Source: Siniperca chuatsi
Taxonomy: Eukaryota; Chordata; Actinopteri; Centrarchiformes; Sinipercidae
Direction of reading: 5' to 3'
NCBI RefSeq assembly: GCF_020085105.1
Contig: NC_058042.1
Span: 12,895,001-12,959,000 of the forward strand
Length of the DNA stretch: 64,000 bases
Part shown: piece by piece, positions 58,501-64,000 of the stretch
How positions within the stretch are numbered: the stretch's first letter is position 1
Layout of the letters: every line of letters starts with the position of its first letter
Notes under the pieces: model-generated
What the model saw: the letters and a program-made list of their open reading frames with translations, nothing else
Told to the model about the DNA's origin: nothing
Database searches by the model: none
Program-made: the position numbers and the translations under genes

Positions 58501-61500
58501 CTGGTGTTTAGATTTCCCATAGTAATTCAGGATCAGGTTAAAAGTTAAATTTTGAAATTCTGAATAGGAGCATACAGTGTGAATCGCCAGTTTGATACAG
58601 TTTGAAAAGCTCACTTAAATGTCCTATGCATTTGTACTTTGTTAGACGCCTTACAAATAACTGACACATTATGTCATTGTGGCCGAGCGTTGCAGCTGAG
58701 TGTTTAGGAGGAGTGCGGTTGTCAAGTGGAAAAGACTCAGTCCGAGTCAAACTTTTGGTTTCCTCTCACAGTAAGGTGGCAGGATGAGTCACAGTGGAAA
58801 TGTGTGGAATGGTGGCTGTGCCATAAATCAGAGAAACATGTTTCCCTCTCCCTCACAGTGTGTGTGTGTATAAATTATGTGCGCTTTCCAGTTCCTGCTT
58901 ATGCACTTAATATTTGTTACATTTCACTCCAAAAAGTGGAATCCCTGGTCTAACTTTCACGTTTTTCAGAGGAGATAAAAGCCTCCCCTCATATCTATAC
59001 ACAGTAACTAGCTTTGACCTCTAAAGAGACACATAGATTCCCGTACATGCAGACTTGACACACTAATCACACATCATTAATAACAGCAGCAGCAGGAACA
59101 GTTGGATATTTAAGAGACAGGTCAACAATAACAGTTGCAACTGTAAGATAAAAGTGAAACAGAAATACTAAAAGTAGAGTTTTGCAAGGTCAAAAAACAA
59201 AAAAAAAAATCACAATTCACATTAACATGATGAGAAACAATGAAAATATTTGACAAATATATGACTAATGATGGGAAGCCAGATCTTTCTATCAGTGGAC
59301 GGGACAGGAGTTGTCTGTCAGAACCAAGGTCACAGTGACTATGACATGTACCCACAGACGCTGGATAAGACACTGAGTGACAGTGCAAAAATTCAACCTC
59401 TGCTGAGCTCTAGCACACAGTGTACAACTTTATATCCTCTCCCACTTTCCGTAGTGATGACAGTACCTTTCTCACATCTGGCTCCGGCCCAGCCTGTGAA
59501 ACAGTGACAAAGGAAGTCACCCTTTTTGTCCTCGCAGCGCACCGTACCTCTGGCATTACAGGGAGAAGGAGAGCACTGGTCTGGAATATCTTCAAGTGTG
59601 AGAAAAACAAAGACAGACAGAGAGAAAGAAAGAAGAGTTATTATTGCTTTAAAATTGAGTCTGAACAAACCAGATGCATACAATGAGTGTAACTGTATAC
59701 TGATACCAGACAGAGGAAGGGCATCTCTTATGGTCTGCATATCAGGAGTTCAATATAAATAGCCTAATGCTGGCTAAGCTCTCCTGCTGGAGATGCCCTA
59801 ATTCCATCCTTCCCAGCATATCTGACCTCTAGCTCAGAAAAAACAAGATCAAACGGAAATTCAACTGTTCATTTTTGTTTATCTATCTGTCTATTAAATA
59901 ATTGAGCCCTCTCTTTCACTCCAAGTATGTGTAAGTGAGCACATGAGCAAAACTTTTCTCTCCCCATGCAGTTTCTTTTTCCCCAACAGTGGAGTTTGAC
60001 TGCTCGACAAGTCTGGGCATGTTAGCTAGAGATCAGAGAGAGAAAAGGACAGCGTATGGAGTAAATAAGGGGAACAGGATTGAGATAAGCTTGCATGTGA
60101 AACACAAAGACACAACTTTCAAATCAGGCAATTTTTCACTGAATGATGTACAATACTGTACATATAAATATCTTAATAGTCAAACATCCACTGTTTTAAG
60201 TGATTGAAGTTCACATCAACATTTCACACATAATTGTTCAGAGCTTTGGCATATTGACAGCAGACTTACCATGGCAATAAATCTCAACTATGCATGGGTG
60301 CTACATATAGTGGCATAATCAAATCAGAATCAATTACATGTTCCAGCTGTCTGAAGTTTTAGAGAGAAATTCTGATTGCCACTGGATGCGCACAACAAAC
60401 AAGATGTGGACCACCAATTATTTAAAAAAAAAAAAAAGACCGACAAACAAAATAAATGGTTTCCATCAAAGTAATGATCCCAGTTTTTCATGAATTCATC
60501 AAAATCCTTCGACTGGGTTCTGTGAGCTACTACAATACTAAAAATGCATTTAAGTCAGTCCTTAAATGAATCAGACCAAATTGACCTCCTAGCTCCTGGT
60601 TAGTAATATGTTGGTGTCTATGAGCAAGCAGGGGTAACCACAGGAGCCTCACTTGTTTCCTCTGCTTAAAATTTTAGAGGTCCCTTAACAGCACGTCAAA
60701 ATGTAATTTCATTTAATAAAAGCACACACCGTGGGCTACCACAATGATGATTTGGATAAGCCTTCCAAGGTTTACAGAGCAGCAACATTTTATGTCACAT
60801 ACAGTATATGCTAGAAAATGTGGTTTTAATGATTCTATTTTTCCGTAAACTGCAGACTAAAGGAACAGAAACAGGCAGGAGTGGGAGAATAAACACTGTC
60901 TGCTGTGCTTACAATGAAATCAGCTTTTGGTATGAGCAAATATGAAGCCCAAACTATATCTTTCCATAACATGCCATGTTTGCAACATTGCATGTCCGTA
61001 ATTTTTCATAAATGGAATTAGTGGAATGTCATGATCAGCTTTGATACTGATATACCACCCACCACTAGTCTGCACTGAGACAGCAGACAGATGGGCAGAG
61101 ATTTGCAGCGAGAGAGATAGAGAGAGAAGTGGTGAGAGACATAGATAGACAGATAGATAAAACGGACACAAAAAAAAGAACAGTATCTGCCGTATCACGA
61201 TGCTGCAGCTGAGTCATGGAACCCCCCCCGAGGTTCCTCAGCCAATAGCAGTAAAGCCGGGTTGGTCCAGTGTCTCTTGTATCCTGATGCAGCAGAAATC
61301 CTGTGCTCCACTTACGCCAGACTTTTGTTCCACGTCACTCTTCCGCTGAGGAAGGAGCTGGTGCAGTCACCCAGAGAGTGAGTGAGCAAGTATGTGACGA
61401 CTGAAGGGGTGTGTTACTCATTCACCAATGTGCAGCATCATTGTAGGAAAGTGCTGCAATGTTACTCATGGATACCTGGTCTCACGCACATATAGCACAC

Positions 61501-62038
61501 TCGTGCTTCTTCAAAGTCACAGAATCAGTTAGGTGTGTCACACTGAACAAACGGACCTGGAGTTGCCAAAGAAATTTTGCACTTTTTCATCATCTTTCCA
61601 TCTTTTTCCTTTTCTACTTAGAGAGAGTGTGTGATGCAGAGCAGTGATACTGCAGTGCAGCCCAACCCCACACTACAACTAGGTGCCTCTCTCCAAATGT
61701 AATAATACTTATACAGTGAAAAGAAAGACAGTTTGTGAAAAAATTAGAAAAGGGGGTTCGGGTATCCATCAACCTGTCTACAGTTCTGCAATCGAGCTCT
61801 AAACTTAAGTCGGTAGACAGATAAGAGGGCATAAAACTTACTGTGGACACATGTAACCAGATCCTGTTTCTTTTTTTCAGCATCTCCAAACTTCTCCATA
61901 CAGGCTAGACAGAAACAACAATTAAATTAAAACAAAGAGATTACAAACATATAATCAGTCAAGCCGGCTGTTATGAGTAGAGATGAAGAGTTTTAGTCAG
62001 AATGATAACTTACCTAAATACTTGGGATAGAAGTAGTC
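49536..62038 (-). CDS. gas6: gas6, growth arrest-specific 6 (all but the signal-peptide and Gla exons)
   Basis: Thirteen exons in transcript order: 62014-62038, 61842-61904, 59467-59589, 58300-58419, 57368-57490, 56149-56270, 55863-55981, 51819-52008, 51562-51726, 51300-51468, 50941-51080, 50647-50848 and 49536-49687 (TGA at 49536-49538). All are GT-AG and in phase, giving 570 residues. DYFYPKYL (aromatic stack after Gla) is followed by a linker to VTCVHNIPDQC. Four EGF domains follow; the last three start DVDEC. Each EGF carries the Asp/Asn-hydroxylation pattern C-x-(D/N)-x4-(F/Y)-x-C, seen as [30 protein letters not shown] and [10 protein letters not shown]. Two laminin-G domains follow, with [21 protein letters not shown] and [11 protein letters not shown]. 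Gas6 is a secreted, vitamin K-dependent ligand of TYRO3/AXL/MERTK receptors. Protein S is the paralogue; synteny and the C-terminus point to Gas6. No Gla exon was found up to base 64000. Confidence 0.94.
51264..51290. repeat. (AC)n microsatellite just inside a gas6 donor
   Basis: About 13 AC units on the plus strand (TG on the transcript), within 10-35 bp of the donor of the exon whose 3' end is at 51300. Confidence 0.92.
52140..55159 (-). mobile_element. near full-length RTE-type LINE (3.0 kb), coding frames broken
   Basis: Flanked by the perfect 16-bp direct repeat AGCAAAACAATTCCTT at 52124-52139 and 55160-55175. Reading the minus strand, the start [12 protein letters not shown] (about 55155) leads to an apurinic-type endonuclease with [24 protein letters not shown] and [12 protein letters not shown] linker then leads to a reverse transcriptase ([14 protein letters not shown] near 53600, [12 protein letters not shown] near 53180, [15 protein letters not shown] near 53010, the FVDD active box near 52925). 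The C-terminal part has [18 protein letters not shown] near 52370. At least four frame changes or stops separate these pieces, so the copy is not functional as it stands. The 3' tail is GA-rich. It lies in a gas6 intron in the gene's own orientation. RTE clade is judged from domain style and the short length. Confidence 0.9.
57337..57364. repeat. TG/CA inverted repeat adjoining a gas6 donor
   Basis: GTGTGTGTGTGTGTATACACACACAC reads from a TG run into a CA run through TATA, so the strand can fold on itself. It abuts the donor of the EGF3 exon, which ends at 57368. Confidence 0.8.
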
Positions 62039-64000
62039 CTAAATCAGGGAGGAGAGATGGAAAGAGAGAGGGATAGTTATGTAGGCAAATAAATAAAAAT
62101 ATAAACAGAACAAGATAATCTAAATAAATGCTTACGATTAGTAGAGGGGTTCTGTTAATACTTGACATAATCCAGGATTTGGTTTTGTTTCATACCTGAT
62201 CTCTGTGCTCATACTCATGGGAGTGAAAAGCAACTCATAAACAACAATTAATTTCAACTACGACATTTGCGTGTGTGTTTAGTATCCAGATAGAGATTAC
62301 AATATGATTATTCGGTAATCTGTGTGTGTGTCTGTGTGTGTGTGCTCTCTCTAATGGGTGTGGACCTTTGCCAAAGGCTTCCTGAGAATTCTCTGCATTC
62401 CTGATAGTAGTAGCATCACTCCCGCCTCCTGAATGCAGTATTCCTCCACATATAGGTCAAAATTTTGGGGAGATCTACCAATGGAAAGACTGGCTCTGGA
62501 GGTACAGAGACTCCAGAGAGCATCTGCTGCAGTAGGAGCCAGATGCAGCAGGCTGAGGTGAAAAAAGTCTCTTGTAAGAACCAGACAAAAGCCTGCTAAA
62601 GCTAGGAACATATTACACAACACAAAGCCTGATTATACCCATGATTTGATGCGACAACTGATTGCAAAGGTCAGTCACATTTGATTGAAGATGTAGTGTG
62701 GTCCCAGAACTAGTTTGGGGCTATTACTAAACTTGACCCTAACATAACAGTCAGTTGTGACATCCTTTTTGTCAGCTGATTGTCCCTCTTGAAAGGTCAC
62801 CTAACAAGTAAGAGAGCAGAAGCTTGGTGCGATCGCGTGTGTTGCCAGTGATAATCATAAGTATCCAGGAACAGCCCACTCTACCTCTCTCTGCAGAGCC
62901 AGAAAGCTGCAGCAGAAGAAAATGCAGAGTCAGAGATGGGCACTTTCAGAATGAATAATGCAGCTATGAATGAGACTGCAGCTTTGTGGCACGACATGGT
63001 AGAAAACTACAGGCACGCAAACGCAATTCTGCCGGTGATGTGCTGATTCAAACTCAACTGGAAGGCACGTCACCTGACTTCACCTCCTGCTCTGAACCCA
63101 GCTCAACTTCGCTTTAATCCCCCGTCAGCCTCCATGTCTCTCCACATGGCTAATCTTACAAGTAATCTCTTGAGTCATCGATTGCCTCATTCACTCCCTC
63201 TCCGCTACAATTCACAACAGCAAAACTTCAAGAGTAAGTAACTACTAGCTTAACTATTATAACTTATCTTACTGAGCAACATTCATACACACTGACACGT
63301 GCAACACACCAGGCACAGATGTCTCTTAAAAGTCTGCACTCTCAGCCATTGAATTAATACACTCTTGGCCCGTGAGCCCATGTTCCACATTTTCCACAGT
63401 ATCTCTGGGGCTTGTTTGCATATTCAGCACATATAGTACATATTCAATAGGCTTATGTATTCACAAGGATGGAAAGGCTAATCTGCGCATTAATTAATGC
63501 AGAATGGAAAGTAATCTGCAGTAGATATTCCTGAGCACACCCAGTGTAATGGATTTTGTTTGTTGGTAAACATCAAATAGAAAGAGAGTGGGAGCATGTA
63601 TGCAGATTAGTGAGGCAATGTGCATTACTGACACGTTTCATACCCAACAGCTAATCAGAAATTATTTGAATCAATCATTCACATGCATTTGTGTGTAAGG
63701 GATATATGTAAGAGTCGGCATGTGTAGACATACAGCGATACAGATGGTGAGAAGAGAGATGGAGAAAAGACATCCAGGTGTTTCCCATATTTGGCAGAAA
63801 CCTACGGCAAGCAGATCTCCAGTAGATAGAGCCAAATTTTAGCAAATGGAATATATTTAAGCCAAAAAGAAGACACACAAGTGACTGTGTGTGTTTTTTG
63901 GGTGCACATAAGTATGAAGAGGAGTGCAGGGATAGCAGTGTCTTCACTCAAACTGTTTTTCATAAACTAAAGCTTAGTCACGCTGACTCAATGTCTGTCA
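62039..64000. other. gas6 upstream intron (right edge of window)
   Basis: Expected to be the intron between the Gla exon and the 25-nt exon. Both strands were read for a Gla domain (glutamate-rich with ECxEExC) and none was found. The minus-strand ORF 62351-62623 has YVEEYC, but its surroundings do not fit. A TG-rich patch lies at 62320-62343. Confidence 0.6.

Noticed and set aside
49536-62038. Protein S (pros1) in place of gas6
   Set aside because: Domain order is the same, but the neighbours, the NPRLDGCM and [10 protein letters not shown] motifs and the absence of a thrombin-sensitive loop exon between 61904 and the 25-nt exon favour Gas6.
62351-62623. Possible gas6 Gla exon (YVEEYC on the minus strand)
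   Set aside because: It lacks the clustered Glu residues, the ECxEExC pattern and a phase-compatible donor before DYFYPKYL, so the Gla exon is taken to lie beyond 64000.

Overview
This window is vertebrate nuclear DNA, almost certainly from a ray-finned fish and probably a percomorph. The genes are split by GT-AG introns, long TG/CA microsatellites are frequent, and the non-coding sequence is filled with teleost-type interspersed repeats. It holds five protein-coding genes: the C-terminal part of tmco3 (+), then atp4b (-), grk1 (+), tmem255b (+) and most of gas6 (-). From memory of the human genome, these five lie in the same order and orientation at human 13q34, so this is an old vertebrate synteny block and not a new gene cluster. 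Human TFDP1, which lies between TMCO3 and ATP4B, is not seen here.

Layout. 1-4240: last eight coding exons of tmco3, an endomembrane cation/proton antiporter-like protein. 4241-8668: intergenic, with a decayed L2/CR1-like LINE (about 6540-7675) and a long TG repeat. 8669-13636: complete seven-exon atp4b on the minus strand (291 codons before the stop). 13637-16335: divergent interval between atp4b and grk1, holding a 467-bp solo LTR with a 5-bp target-site duplication. 16336-25043: complete seven-exon grk1 (563 aa). 25044-27996: intergenic, with an imperfect palindrome of about 800 bp. 27997-44627: nine-exon tmem255b (355 aa) with a 9.5-kb third intron. 44628-49535: convergent interval with two fold-back elements and a perfect 60-bp palindrome. 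49536-62038: thirteen exons of gas6 on the minus strand; the signal-peptide and Gla exons lie beyond the right edge. A 3.0-kb RTE-type LINE with a perfect 16-bp target-site duplication sits in one gas6 intron.

The genes do not form a pathway. Each has its own job: proton/cation exchange, gastric acid secretion, rhodopsin quenching in photoreceptors, a little-studied tetraspan protein, and a ligand for TAM receptor kinases. All exon models were joined by hand. Splice phases agree across every junction, and the total lengths of atp4b and grk1 equal the human proteins as I remember them (291 and 563 aa).

I found no undescribed molecular system. The items most worth a second look are the mobile-element architecture (three hAT-like elements with 8-bp duplications, one holding a nested fold-back insert; the solo LTR; the RTE copy), TG repeats that take the place of the polypyrimidine tract at two tmco3 acceptors, and the perfect palindrome downstream of tmem255b.
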